Shown: positions 1 through 10,661 of the stretch, one piece after another
Layout of the letters: each line of letters opens with the position of its first letter
How positions within the stretch are numbered: position 1 is the first letter of the stretch
Source of the DNA: Amoebophrya sp. A120
Lineage: Eukaryota > Sar > Dinophyceae > Syndiniales > Amoebophryaceae
Direction of reading: 5' to 3'
DNA: 64,000 nucleotides
Assembly: GCA_905178155.1 (NCBI GenBank)
Contig: CAJINV010000011.1
Coordinates: 1,077,982 to 1,141,981 of the forward strand
Program-made: the position numbers and the translations under genes
The notes under the pieces: generated by a model
The model's input: only the letters and a program-made list of their open reading frames with translations
What the model was told of the DNA's origin: nothing
The model's database searches: none

Positions 1-1347
1 ATGGTCGCCACTTGGTCTGCGTATTTCGATCGGGTGGCGCCCAAGGCCGCCGGTCTTGCGGCCGGGTACCCCACCGTGCTTGCCGCCGTCCTGGGTTTCG
101 CCGTTGCGGGCTTGATTTTGCGGCAGAAGGCGTCGATCTTCCGGAAAATCGAGAAGGTCATTCTGTTTCCAGTGAATTTCACCGTGCGGGTGGTCGTTGA
201 GCTGATTCTCTTCGTCAATAGCTGCTTTGAAAATTGCACGCTGCGCACCACCGTCGCGGTTGGGAACAAGCACTGGAAAAAAGTCACGGTCGCGGATCCC
301 CACTACCCAGTACAGATCGAGTTCCGGCATTGTTCCACACCAGTACTTCTACCATGTACGGAGGAGAAGGATGTCGAAAAGGACAAGAAGTCGCCCTCCG
401 CCATCGGGGGTGTCACACGAGAAGAAGCGCAGGGGCCACCTGCAACAGAGGGCTCTTGTTCCTCCGCTGCGCTCTCCATCGAGCACCTGTGGTCTTCCAG
501 CGTGGCCCCCTGTACGCAGAAACTGCAACAGCAATCCACCCTCCTCTACGTCGAGCGTGAGCCAGCCTTCACCGGCAGCCGCCAGGGCACCCAGTCGTTG
601 CACGTGCTGCAGAAAATCGTGCAAGGGTCGAGCTTATGCATTGCAAATATGTCTGGGTCTGGAAGGATGCAACCTGTGATGCTGTCTTTGGATTCTGAAA
701 AAATCTGTATTGCGTGACCAACAAGAGGGGTCCATTTTGTGCTACGCGGAGAGGGAATTTCTCATGCGGAATATGCATCAGGAAGCCCTCCAAAAATCTG
801 TGATGCTAGGTCACGCATTACGGGCATCATGCGACATAGAAGATATGCATGACAAACCTGGCTTTCTTCCAGACCCAGACATATTTGCATTTCATAGAGC
901 TTGTGGGACCTGGCCTGTGATGTGCTGTACCGAACCATCGCGGGCGGGACTGGGTATCCTGTGCAAAAGTATCGTACTCGTATTGCGAGCATGCATTACA
1001 AATCTTTGTTGAAAGGTAAATCCGCATTACAAACTTTACTTCTCATGCTGAGGAAATTTGTAATGCATTTATACGAGTGCGATACTTTTGCAGTTCATAC
1101 TGGGTACCAAGCGACAAAAGCGGCCGCGTTTTTCAAGTTCTTGAAAAACTACCGCACGATGGCGCCGCAGCTGGACTACTTGTTCGACCACAGCACGGAT
1201 CTGTACGGAATCGGTTTGACGCACAAGGCGCCGGCGCTGTGCTACCGGTCGGATTTTTTGACGAGAACGGAGAAGAAGGTCGAGGAGGGGGCGCTGGAAT
1301 TAGTGGCGGGGAAGAGTATAATTTGTTCTACATGTGGACTTTTTTAG
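1..1347 (+). CDS. Uncharacterised membrane protein, three exons split by two introner-like elements
   Basis: The frame is open from base 1 (ATG at 1-3, but the true start may lie upstream of the window). Proposed exons are 1-635, 903-956 and 1107-1347, giving 309 residues and a TAG stop. Residues about 20-42 form a hydrophobic segment (YPTVLAAVLGFAVAGLIL), followed by a basic patch and a second hydrophobic stretch near residues 55-75, so an N-terminal membrane anchor is likely. The rest shows no family I recognise. Both interruptions are bounded by direct repeats (GAGCTT; ACTGGGTA), and joining within those repeats keeps the frame, giving ...SSLWDLAC... and ...TGYQATK.... The second interruption is in frame and stop-free, so retention would also give a protein. 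The function is unknown. Confidence 0.6.
636..902 (+). mobile_element. Introner-like element IE-1 (267 nt, direct repeat GAGCTT)
   Basis: The direct repeat GAGCTT lies at 630-635 and 897-902. Just inside it are near-perfect inverted ends: ATGCATTGCAAATATGTCTG and the following GGTCTGGAAG at the left match, as reverse complement, CTTCCAGACC and CAGACATATTTGCAT at 874-891. The element contains in-frame stops, so it must be removed. Joining inside the repeat gives AGC TTG TGG in frame. No GT-AG pair is available at this join; within the repeat the ends can slide to CT...AG. It carries the core word GCATGACA shared with other elements in the window. Confidence 0.75.
957..1106 (+). mobile_element. 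Introner-like element IE-2 (150 nt, direct repeat ACTGGGTA)
   Basis: The 8-bp direct repeat ACTGGGTA lies at 949-956 and 1099-1106. Inverted ends are GTGCAAAAGTATCGTACTCG at 961-980 and the reverse complement of GAGTGCGATACTTTTGCA near 1075-1092; the inner arms ATGCATTACAAAT and ATTTGTAATGCAT also pair. The element is 150 nt (50 codons) with no stop, so it could be retained or spliced. At the exon join no GT-AG choice exists (a GT start would force a GG end). Confidence 0.8.
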
Positions 1348-1455
1348 TACGTGTTTTCTTTCACTAGCGATGATTCTGAATTGGAATAACAGTAGTTTGT
1401 TCCCTTTACTAGCTTTTTTTCATCATCGTAGCGCGGTCGCTCCTGTCAGCGTCGC

Positions 1456-3360
1456 ATGAAGACACAAGAAGATTACGAACTCACATCCTGCTTCAAAACT
1501 AACCCCTCAGGACGCGGGCTCCCCGACTATGGCGAGGAGGTTGAGGCGGTGGAAACCCCGTTAGAGTTCTACCAGCTTTTGAAGCCGCACTTGAAGCAGG
1601 TGATTGCGCCGACGGACGTGCAATCGCTTTTCCGCATCATCCGCCTACATGCGGTTGACGTGAGCAACAGTTCGATGAACAAAAAGGTGAAAAACCGAAT
1701 CCTGGGTTTGTTTGACATCATGGCGTTTCTGCCCCACAGCGACAAGGATCCCAACTGCTTCCTCTCCGTCCACAACGGGCAACTCGAGCTGTACAGCTAC
1801 GACAAAAACGTCCCCGACTGGAGAAAAATAACAGTAAATCGCTTGAGTTTGGAGAACAGCATGCTGTGTGTGAAAAAACGGAACTTTGTGAAATCCGAGA
1901 TGGGGGACTTGGAAACAGTGTCCCTGTGCGGTGGAAAGGGTGCGGGGGAAGCCGGAAGTCAAGCTGATAACAACAGCAGGAAGCAACAAGCGCTGGAGCA
2001 GAGCACGCAGCTGTTGAACAATTTGCGAGATCTGGAGCAGTCCTTGCAAGGAAGTGGACAAGGGAGTTCTGCTGGATCCTCCACTGCAAGCGGGTCATCT
2101 CCGGAAGAATCAACCGCAACAGACGAGGAAAATAAAATGGCGATCGCAGCTAGTTCCTCTTCAACATCTGGTACTGCTGGTTCCACGCAAAACACAATAG
2201 CAACCACAGTAGACCTCACTGAAGAAGAGCAAAACCGCTTTCTGTTCGCGTACCGCGACAACCAGATGTGGGATAGTTTCGAAGCGTTAGAAGAACAGTG
2301 GCGAGCGGATGTTTTCCCTTTGGTTTTGAAACGATTCCCGAAGGGCACCGAGCAACTCGGCGCACTGTACGAGTACGTCGCGGAGTTGATGCAGAGCTCG
2401 CCGGACTCGGTCAAACTCGCGAAGCAGTACGCGAAATTAGCGTTCGTCGAGCGGTTTCGCTTCTTCGGGCCAAACCACGTTTTCACGAAGCGCGCGGCGG
2501 CCCGGCAGAAGGAGGTGCTGAAGATGAAAAGTTTGAAAAAGTTGGTTAATATCGAAGATGAAGCAGTGCCATCAACATCTTCCGACCAGAAAGAAGTTCC
2601 GCAAGAGCTGCTGGAAAAGATGAACAAAAAGACGAAAACAACTCCACCAGTAGCACGGCAAACCGGCCCGAAGAAGAATTTCAGTTTGAAGAGCGTCGGG
2701 GGCAAGAAAGTGAAGACCGCGAGCGGGGAGGAGATTGAGCTGGAGTACGGAATCGAAGAGTACAATGAGATCGCGGAGGAAATGATCCGATTGCATGAAA
2801 CAGAAACATCAAATTCATCTGCAAACACCACCGCACCCGCATCTTCCACCTCGGACGCAGAAGAGAATCCGGTCCCGGATAGCAAGACTTCTTCAAAAGC
2901 AGGATCTACTTCACGAGCAGGGGGTGCAAAGAACGCTGTGATATCGTCGAACACTTCGTCAAAAAAGACCACGATTTCCACACGAAACAACTACAAGCTG
3001 TCCCTCCAGGACAAGGAGAAAATCCGGCACACGAAGGAACACCTCGTCGGGAAGTTGCAAAACTTGAGCGATTTGGTTGCGACGCTGAACAACGAGAAGA
3101 AAAAGCTTTCCGCACTCACGGAAACCATGTCGCAGAGTTTGCAATCGCAGTCCAAATTCAACAGCAAAATGATCGGAGGTGGGGTCCCGCCACAGAACAT
3201 CAATCCGATGAGCAAGCTGGAAATCAGTCCGGCCGGGGAATCCTCTGTTTCCACGCAGGCGTCGCCGCCCCCGGGGAATTTGGATGTCGGAAGCGGCGGT
3301 GGTCATCTGGGAAAAATAAAGCCGCAACCGCGACCGGCAGCGCTGGTGGAGTTGGACTGA
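1456..3360 (+). CDS. Uncharacterised 634-residue protein with C-terminal coiled coil
   Basis: A single uninterrupted frame runs from ATG 1456 to TGA 3360. An AG (1430-1431) follows a T-rich tract about 25 bp upstream of the ATG, which would suit a cis or trans-splice acceptor. Residues 1-150 look globular, residues 180-250 are Ser/Thr/Gln-rich, and a second ordered block (about 255-365, EEEQNRFLFAYRDNQMWDSF onward) is helical. Basic and Ser-rich linkers follow, and a predicted coiled coil with Leu/Lys/Gln heptads covers about 515-570. I recognise no family. It sits 108 bp after the previous stop in the same orientation. Confidence 0.75.
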   Translation: MKTQEDYELTSCFKTNPSGRGLPDYGEEVEAVETPLEFYQLLKPHLKQVIAPTDVQSLFRIIRLHAVDVSNSSMNKKVKNRILGLFDIMAFLPHSDKDPNCFLSVHNGQLELYSYDKNVPDWRKITVNRLSLENSMLCVKKRNFVKSEMGDLETVSLCGGKGAGEAGSQADNNSRKQQALEQSTQLLNNLRDLEQSLQGSGQGSSAGSSTASGSSPEESTATDEENKMAIAASSSSTSGTAGSTQNTIATTVDLTEEEQNRFLFAYRDNQMWDSFEALEEQWRADVFPLVLKRFPKGTEQLGALYEYVAELMQSSPDSVKLAKQYAKLAFVERFRFFGPNHVFTKRAAARQKEVLKMKSLKKLVNIEDEAVPSTSSDQKEVPQELLEKMNKKTKTTPPVARQTGPKKNFSLKSVGGKKVKTASGEEIELEYGIEEYNEIAEEMIRLHETETSNSSANTTAPASSTSDAEENPVPDSKTSSKAGSTSRAGGAKNAVISSNTSSKKTTISTRNNYKLSLQDKEKIRHTKEHLVGKLQNLSDLVATLNNEKKKLSALTETMSQSLQSQSKFNSKMIGGGVPPQNINPMSKLEISPAGESSVSTQASPPPGNLDVGSGGGHLGKIKPQPRPAALVELD

Positions 3361-4108
3361 GGATTTGCGGGTTGGTGTGGATTGGTGGATATTTTGCGCC
3401 ACAATTTCTATTACTATTTTGCAACTGCTGTTTTCGAAGATCGGGATATTCGTATGTTTACGACAGTGCTACCTACTTTTTTTCAATTTCAAGAAGCGCC
3501 AGCAATCTTCCATCCTTAGAATTCATATTCGAAGCTGAATTAGTACTGGAATCAGGTGCAGCCCGATTGCAATATCAATAAGACACCTGGCGTACAGCAT
3601 GGGAAAACAAAAACTTTGTCAGTAGCAGTACAAGAAACAAGAGCACTCGTTTTTACATGACGTTCCTCCGTGATACGAACGCGCCTCAGGAAGGCAAACT
3701 CAACTGAGTGCCAACGTCTGCTGCTCGCGTGTTCGTCCGGTCTTGGCGGGGGTACGAATAAGTTTGCAAAGCGCGGTGGTGGAGAGCGACACTTGCTGTC
3801 AAGTTTATTTCCGAACATAAGAGTACACTGGCGCGACCTGCTCACACCTTGATTGTATACGCGAACTGCTCAACAATTTACTTCGCGGATGGCGGCGATG
3901 TAGTTGGGGTCTTCAATATCACCATTGCAAAAAAAAACGCAACGTCTTCCCTTCCTTGACGAGAAAAAGAAACATTAAAATTTAATTTGTTTCGAAGTAA
4001 ATTACTAGACTCTGGCAGCGGGCATTGGAATTGGTAGCCATCAATGAACAACAACGAAGCTCTAGCTCTTCGACAGACTTCCTCTCAAGTAGAGCAAACC
4101 CTTATTCT
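3361..4108 (+). other. Intergenic region
   Basis: About 750 bp between convincing coding regions. It is AT-richer than its neighbours. I see no RNA gene, repeat or long reading frame I would support. The end (about 3960-4020) is a candidate 5' untranslated region of the next gene. Confidence 0.5.
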
Positions 4109-7100
4109 ATGCTCCTCTACCATCTGGTGAACCTGATTTTTGCGCAGCTTTTCTTCACTTTTTACCTCGCCCGCGTGCGGAACTTCCTGCACGGGATTGA
4201 GGCGTACAACGATTACGAGCTCGACGAAGCGGGGCTGATTGTGCGAGAACTAGCGGCCTCTGAACAACTTTTTCGGGCGAAATTTCGGCGGCTGAAACAG
4301 CAGGCAAATTTGGATATTGTTCAGACAGCTACCGGAGTGTTATCGGGCGGGGGAGCTCCACGACGTCCTGGGTGTGCTAGAGGTGGAACCGCAGAATTCC
4401 TTGCGACCAGTGCGTTATTTACGAAAACGGAAAAAACGCCACACAACTTCGTAGCTCCGCGAAGTTCTACTCACGCACGGAGACGCACAAGCTTCACATC
4501 GGCAACATCTTCTGTGTGCGGAACAACGAAGCTTCCTTCAGCTCTGGCGGAAAAATGGCGCGAGTGGCAGGAGCAGCGAACTCCTCTGGCGGAAGCCATT
4601 CCACCGGCGCAACCTTCGTCGGAACAGGCATAGGCTATTTGCCGGCGTCGCAAACAGCAACGTCTTCGTCGTCATCGTCGACTTCCCCGATAAGCGGAGG
4701 TTCTCGTGGTGGAGCATTTCCTGCTTCTTTTTCCACCACATCTGCAGGGTCACCGGCCGCTACCTTCCCTTCACCGTCCTGGAGTAGTCTAGTCGCAGGA
4801 GGAGCATCAACTACAAGCGGAACAATGAGCAAGCAGAGTCTAGTATCTGCCTCCGCTCGAGCGTCGTCCGTGCTAGGTGGAGGACCAGGCGGCTCAGCAT
4901 CATCTTCCGCGGCTCTTAGCAAAATGCAGCTTCTGGCCTCGAGTTCTACTTCGGCATCTTCGTCTTCTTCATCAGGAGCAGGAGGTGCTGGTGCTGGTGG
5001 CCCACTGGAAACTTTATATGAGGAGGAAGACGGGGGGCGAGATTTGAGCTGGGAATTTCCGCTAACCGCGGTGGAGACAAGGGCGCGCCTGTTTGATGTC
5101 ATTGAATTCGAAAATGGCACCTATCGGGAGGAGCTGCAGGTACTGGAAGTAGAACTTGTTATTTTACACCGATAAAGTGACGAGCGCTCCGTGGTCCGTG
5201 GTGCGCAGGAGCAAATACAAATTTGATATCATTTCTTATTATGAAACTTCAGATGAACGAGGAGCTGATCCGGGGCTTGCTGAGAGGTCCACCTCTAGAG
5301 GTCGACCTCTACAGGTCTTGTCCCAAAACCGCCTACAGATTGCGACCCAAAAGTCATTTCTTTCTGCTCATACAAGAACACTACGTGGTTTGTCTGCTTT
5401 GCAAGCAGGCCTGTGTTGTTGTTCTTCTTGCACGCGCGACCGGCCTGCCGTCTCGAAGACGGAAGCAAAAAAGCGACCAATCTCGCGCGGGTTGGGAGGG
5501 GCACAGAAACAACCACCGGAATGCCTGTCGCGTTCAGGCGGTGAAGGCAGGTGGGGCGGCCGCCTACTTTCATAAATATTCTTTCATCAGCTTTGCATGT
5601 AAGTAGTAAAAAAAGGTAGAGGATCTGGACCAAGTAAGCGCGCTGCTGCAGGGGTGCCTGCTACTGGGAAGCAAAAGGCGTGGCGGAGCCCTGCTACTAC
5701 AGCGGTGCGCGCGATTTACAAATAGCGCCAGCAGGTGCGCAGCGGTTCACAGGGTTGCAGCTGTGTTGTATGTACCAAGCGACCACCGTGACCCCTACCT
5801 CCACAAACCGCAGCTACAGGTAGCCGAAACGTATGTACCCCGAAGAGCGGCACCCTGGCCCTAGCTGCGCGGGGGTGGATGCAATGATGTGAAAACAGAG
5901 AGGGCGGTCGCACCTGCTGCGGATTTCTAGTCCCCAGCCGATAGGGGGCGCGCCTGTCACCGAATGCAACGAGAACAACCTGGAGGGCGCGCGCTTATTT
6001 TCTGCCTCGATTGCTGGGCCCTGCCCCTGCTTCTCGTTCTGGCACTACAGGCGCCGCCCGGGCCAAGCGTTCTAAGTTTTGGGCTGCTGCTGGCGGTTTG
6101 CGCCAGCGAGTTTTCTTTTGGGTTTTTCTTCTCTTTGTCTTTTGTTCGTGCTTTTGCGAGCATCGGATACCTGAAGTACTTACACACTTTGCTGCATTGC
6201 CTTTTGCTGCTTGGCAGGACAACTGAAGTTTTTTTCGTGCGTCGGCTGCCCTTCCCGCCAAAACCCCTCGCCAAGAAGGCGCCTTCCCTTCGGCCAAGCT
6301 TCTTTATCTAGCCGCTCCCAGGAGATCTAGTTGCTGCAGTGCTATTGTTCTATTGTTATGTGCAGATCCCCGCGCCGCTGTGTCTGCACTGCGGCGCGAG
6401 CCCCAAATATGATTTCTTATTATGAAACTTCAGATGAACGAGGAGCTGATCCGGGGGTTGCTGGATGCACCGCTCGTGCTACATGCGGCAGGCACAGGCT
6501 GCTCCGCCCGAGGCCGCCCGCCGGCCCTTTCTGAACATGCGGCGTGGCCCCGATCACAGGCTTGTGGGCAAATGCTTCGCGCATGGGCTCGCCCTCGAGA
6601 ACAATGCGCGGCCCACACAGATTTTCTGTCCCCAACACCCCCAGGCCCGAACCTGTTTACTGGGCAGAAAGAATCGCGGGAAGCGCGCTGCTGTGGCCTT
6701 TGGCTGTCTGAACCAACGCGGCCTGGCGTGCCTGCAGCGAGCCCTCCCCCCGCAACCTGGGAAGCAACGCAGGCCGGCTACGTGCACAGATTGCGCTCGT
6801 TCGCCCGCTGGCGCTGCCCGTGGTTGTGGCCACTCCAAGCGCGCGCCCGAGGATGCATGGCGCGCAATCTTTCCCGGCGCCCTGATTCGAGACGCTTGGC
6901 AGAGTAGGACGGCGCGCGCATTTCCTTGGCAGGGGCTGCGGTCAGTGGGCCTTTCTTGGAACGGTGGAGGGTCTGGCACTGGCACGGGTTCAGAATATGA
7001 CTGCCCCGCTCGCAAGCGCAAAGCCCTGCAGGGTCTGTGCGTCCGCGGCTGGAACCGCACGTAGCCGGAGGGCTGGCCCTGACTCTAGGTCTGGGCCTCG

Positions 7101-9629
7101 CGGTTGGGCGGGGGTGTTGCGCGCAATGAATGTGTTTCGTCGGGCGCGAGCTTTGGCTTTTGCCGAAGGAATCGCCGGCCCGCCTTTGGCCGGAGGCCAA
7201 ATGGTTTGCCTAGGACGGCAGCCGCGGGCACTTGCAGTGCTTTTTAAGGGTCAGCAGCAAGAGCGAGAGCGGCGCGGCCCCCGCCGGCCCGGCCCGTAAT
7301 AACGCAGGCGCCGGGGCCAGCGTATTTCCCCCGCGCTTTTGCATGTGAATGGAAGGGCAGAGGCGGCCGGCTCTCTCGTTTGGGTCTTGTGCCTGACAAG
7401 CTGCGGCGTGTGCTCGGTTGTCAAAAAGGGGCGACTTTCGTGCTACTAATTTCATTCCATTGCCATTCCCGAACCTGCGCTGCGTCACGTTTGGTGTTGC
7501 AGAGCCATTATCCAGATGGGCGCCGTGCGCGCCCCGACCCTTCAGAACCCTAGTCCCCTTGCGCGCTCTGGTTCTCTAGTTATGTGGAATATTTCGCGCC
7601 GTTGTGCGCCCTCCACGGCGGCGCGAGCCCCAAATATGATTTCTTATTATGAAACTTCAGATGAATGAGGAGCTGATCCGGGGGTTGCTGGAGGAGAACA
7701 AGAAACTGACAGAGGATTTGCGAGCCCTGGAGGACGACGCCTTGGAGCAGTTGCAGCATAGCAAAAAGGAGCAAGAGGCGGATGTGGTACCGTGCTTGAA
7801 GATGCCGCAGTTCTTCTTTTTGGTGTTGATTTGCATTGTTTTTGGTAGATCAATTTATTACCTCGTCCAGGCAGCACACACTAATTGACCAGATTGTTCC
7901 CTGCTTTCAATACAAATTCTAATTGATGAAATTTCAATTTACGAAAAAACTTCCAGGAGCAGCTCCGCGCCCAGACCATCGCGCTGGAGAAAACTTTGTC
8001 CACCGAGAGATCCTTGAAGGAATCGCTGCAGCAAACCACTGCGATGCAGCAGCAGAAGCAGCAGAGGGATCTCGAGCAGAAAGAGCAGGAGGTGCTGAAG
8101 TGGAAACAGAAGTTGGAGCAACACGAAGAGATTTTGAAGCAGACGAAGGAAAAAGTGGAAGCGAAGAACCACAAGGCGGAAACCGAGCAGGTCCGGCGAA
8201 CGGAATTGGAACGGAAGCTGCAGGACCGGGCGAAATCTATGACGTGCAAAAGTACCGTTAGTAGTAATTGCAATACAAATTCACGCAGCATGACAAATGG
8301 AATCTGTCATGCTGTTTTACCTTGGGATGGAGATTTGTAATGCATGGCTGCAATTACTATCAGTGCGGTAGCGGTACTTTTGCAGTAGATAAAATCCGAA
8401 ACCGTGCAAAAGAACACACTGCGGGACTTGGAGCAGCGTTCGGGCGAGCAGAAGAAGACGATCAAGAATTTAAGAACGATGTTGGAGGAGAAGGAGAAGG
8501 AGAATGTGAAGCTGAAAAACGACTTGAAAAAAGTGGAGATGAAAAGCTTGCAATTAGTGCACCAGCACCAGCAGCAGCCGAAGAGTTCTTTATTGCTGTC
8601 TTCAAAGAGCCTCTCAGGCAGTGCGTCGATGTCCGCTTTACCGAGAGCAGAAGACGTCGGGATCTTAGGTGGAACAACGGGGGGATTTGTGGCAGCTGCG
8701 CACCAAGACCCGGACGCAAGCTCCTCCATCCCGAGTGAGGCGCAAACGCCCCGTGCGGTTGTTATAGCCGGCGTAACAAGTAGTAGCACTACGACCAGCA
8801 AGCAAAGCAAGAATGCCAGGCGGAACGCCAGAAGACGCAACAGCATCAGCGCGTTGGATCACGACCAGGATTTCGGGCTGGACCGACGACAGACGACTGC
8901 AGGTGTAGCAGAGCCACAAGGCGACGGTCGTTTGCAATTTCAAACAACCAGGTTGCAACTGGATGCGGACCACGCTGGGGAGCAAGAACTACACCAACAG
9001 GCTTCCCACAGCCCAGCAGCCTCCAGCACACGGACTCCGGCAGCTTCAGCGACTAGTCGGATGACCTGCAAATTCAAGCTCTCTACTGCATCCGTCGGTG
9101 GTGCGCAGGGGGCTATTTCCCCGTTGAACAAGCCACTTGGCGCTGCTGGTGTAAAAGTCGAACAAGACGACGCAACTCCGAGCACGGTGGCGCCATCATC
9201 CACCCTCGCGTCACCGAGTCTGTCGTGTGGAACAATCACCACAAACACGGCAAAACTTACCGGCAAAGCCGCAAAGCAGGTCTTGAAGAAGGGACGACAG
9301 AAAGGCAATAATAAAGCAGCCGCACTGATGAAAAGGAATGAAGCTCCTGTCGTGCTGCTGGGCAAGAAACCTGCGGGTATATCTCTTTCTAAGTACTACC
9401 GACCTCTTCGTGCGTTTGTGATGATCCATGATGATCTCAACATCTGCTGTCAACAAAAATATATCGTTTCACTATTTCAGGCTCATCGACGGATACCGCA
9501 GCTCACGAGGTCATTACTGGGCTGCAAGCGTCGCTCAAACGGGAAAAGTCCCTGAAATCCCTCGTGCTGGTGGTCGGTACGGTCCTGATCCTGGGCTGCG
9601 CGATCCTGAATAGCTCGTTGCTCAAATGA
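4109..9629 (+). CDS. Tail-anchored long coiled-coil protein (golgin-like layout), multi-exon
   Basis: The first in-frame ATG is 4109, followed by a hydrophobic N-terminal segment (MLLYHLVNLIFAQLFFTFYL). The frame then changes near 4320-4385 in a way I cannot explain. From about 4381 frame 1 continues through a Ser/Gly-rich region to the donor at 5140 (GAGCTGCAG|GTACTGG). The next exon starts with ATG AAC/AAT GAG GAG CTG and exists in three copies (5253, 6434, 7661); only the copy at 7661 continues into the coiled coil. Later exons are 7661-7786, 7957-8237, 8397-9376 and 9481-9629, summing to 512 codons. Residues from 7661 onward are a Glu/Gln/Lys/Leu-rich coiled coil (to about 8570), then a low-complexity linker, then a single C-terminal membrane segment (SLVLVVGTVLILGCAIL) eight residues from the end. 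This is the layout of tail-anchored tethers. No specific family is assigned. Confidence 0.65.
5226..5282 (+). repeat. Exon-start repeat, copy 1 (3' splice site plus exon start)
   Basis: About 57 bp holding the intron end (TTATGAAACTTCAG) and the exon start ATGAACGAGGAGCTGATCCG. It is repeated at 6407-6464 and 7634-7692. After GGCTTGCTG the sequence departs from the other copies. If this acceptor is used, the intron is 113 nt and the protein continues about 115 codons in a different C-terminus. Confidence 0.85.
5283..7620 (+). other. Two GC-rich inserts between the exon-start copies
   Basis: The segments 5283-6393 and 6465-7620 separate the three exon-start copies. Both are strongly GC-rich, especially 5950-7450, unlike the AT-rich introns elsewhere, so long open frames occur on both strands by composition. 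Their right ends resemble each other (last 70 bp or so), but the bodies do not look alike to me. I see no known mobile-element gene. They may be intronic sequence or may encode alternative C-termini. Confidence 0.5.
6407..6464 (+). repeat. Exon-start repeat, copy 2
   Basis: Same acceptor and exon start as at 5226, identical through ATGAACGAGGAGCTGATCCG. Upstream it also shares GCGGCGCGAGCCCCAAATAT with copy 3, so copies 2 and 3 are the closer pair. Downstream it diverges after GGGTTGCTGGA and stays open for about 155 codons to a TAG near 6905. Confidence 0.85.
7634..7692 (+). repeat. Exon-start repeat, copy 3 (the one leading into the coiled coil)
   Basis: It differs from copies 1 and 2 by AAC to AAT in the second codon. 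It is followed directly by GAGGAGAACAAGAAACTG, the start of the coiled-coil coding sequence, so it is probably the ancestral exon. Confidence 0.85.
8238..8396 (+). mobile_element. Introner-like element IE-3 (159 nt, direct repeat AAATC)
   Basis: The direct repeat AAATC is at 8233-8237 and 8392-8396. Inverted ends are TGCAAAAGTACCG (8245-8257) and CGGTACTTTTGCA (8372-8384), and the inner words GCATGACAAAT and TCTGTCATGC also pair. Joining in the repeat gives AAA TCC GAA and continues the coiled-coil heptads (DRAKS|ETVQKN). The nearest GT-AG choice (GTGCAAAAG...TTTTGCAG) would bring in a TAA two codons later, so canonical splicing fails here. Confidence 0.85.
9377..9480 (+). other. Canonical GT-AG intron (104 nt)
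   Basis: Donor GCGG|GTATATC and acceptor TATTTCAG|GCTCATC. It is a phase-1 intron whose removal brings the C-terminal membrane segment into frame. It has no direct-repeat or inverted-repeat ends, in contrast to IE-3 in the same gene. Confidence 0.8.
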
Positions 9630-10661
9630 TTTTTTGATGTTGAAGATGTCCTGAACGCCAACTCGTCGCGGGAGGCCGACAACTTCTTTGAATGAATTAA
9701 ATTTTTTGAATGAAAACGAAATTGTTGAGAAGATGAGAGTGGTTGTGTTGCCGCTTCGTCTCTGAAGACTGCGGGTATGGGAGGAATTCTTGCTTTGGAT
9801 ATTAGCACGCATCGTCCTCTCAACTCACGACCACGTGTCGCAGTCGCTACATCGACCTGTGAGTGTTGAAATGAATTCTTGCTTATCTTGTTTTTTGTCA
9901 CGGTTGCGACCACCGCTTTCTTCCATTACTTGTACAGATTGGCCGCGAAATCCTCTGTCACCCTCCAGAGACGACCGGAAAATAGAACAGCTTCTAGAAT
10001 GCCAAATGCGAATAAGTCCGAGAATGCATGTATCATCAGGTAACCGTAAGTAGAGGAGGAGGTATCCTATCGCTTCTCGTATCAACAAGTTAGCAGCTAC
10101 GATAACTACTTGCTGTGACACAAATTCGTTGTTCGACACTACGAACTAGAGCTTGTGTGCAATCGCGTCTGAGAGTTGCCCCGACTGATGTATGTAACAT
10201 TGTGTTAGCCAACTACGTGTGCGTTTTTAGATCGTCTCGCGCGAGCTGCTGTCCGACCGAGCTGGAGCAAGAGGAGTCGCTTGGTATACACGACTGAGTT
10301 TCTTGGTGCTTTTAGTTCCAACCTCGATTGAACCAATGCGTTTGATGCCGTCCAGGACCTTTTGTAAAATTATGCTTTCTTCCTGTCACTACACTACCCG
10401 TACCCTGCTGTCCCTAACATCCCTATTAACCCATGAACATCCTTAAGAACTCCGAGAAACTGGAAATGCAGAAAGTGGTAGGCTTTCTGTGCAAGGTGTT
10501 GTAGCTGGCCCGTCGATTTTTGCCCATATCATACCATCTGCCTCATTAGAGAACAGCAACAGCCCCCCGCGTCGAGACACTTATCGCCGTCATTTTTCCT
10601 CTGCGCAGTACCAAAGGAGCCCAAGTCCAAGACATAACTGCCCCGGAAATACTGAGTTAAG
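9630..10661 (+). other. Intergenic region
   Basis: About 1 kb without a supportable gene. Short frames are present but none has protein-like composition. The last 100 bp are probably the 5' untranslated region of the next gene. Confidence 0.5.

Noticed and set aside
1347-1455. Joining the first two genes through a GT-AG intron (GTACGTG...CATCGTAG)
   Set aside because: That splice would reach a TGA after ten codons; the phase does not fit the downstream frame.
1959-2990. 343-codon minus-strand open frame
   Set aside because: It is antisense to the well-supported gene at 1456-3360 and its Ser/Phe-rich composition mirrors that gene's codons.
6554-7060. Long open frames on both strands in the GC-rich insert (for example 168 codons minus)
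   Set aside because: High GC makes stops rare in all frames; no motif or homology visible.
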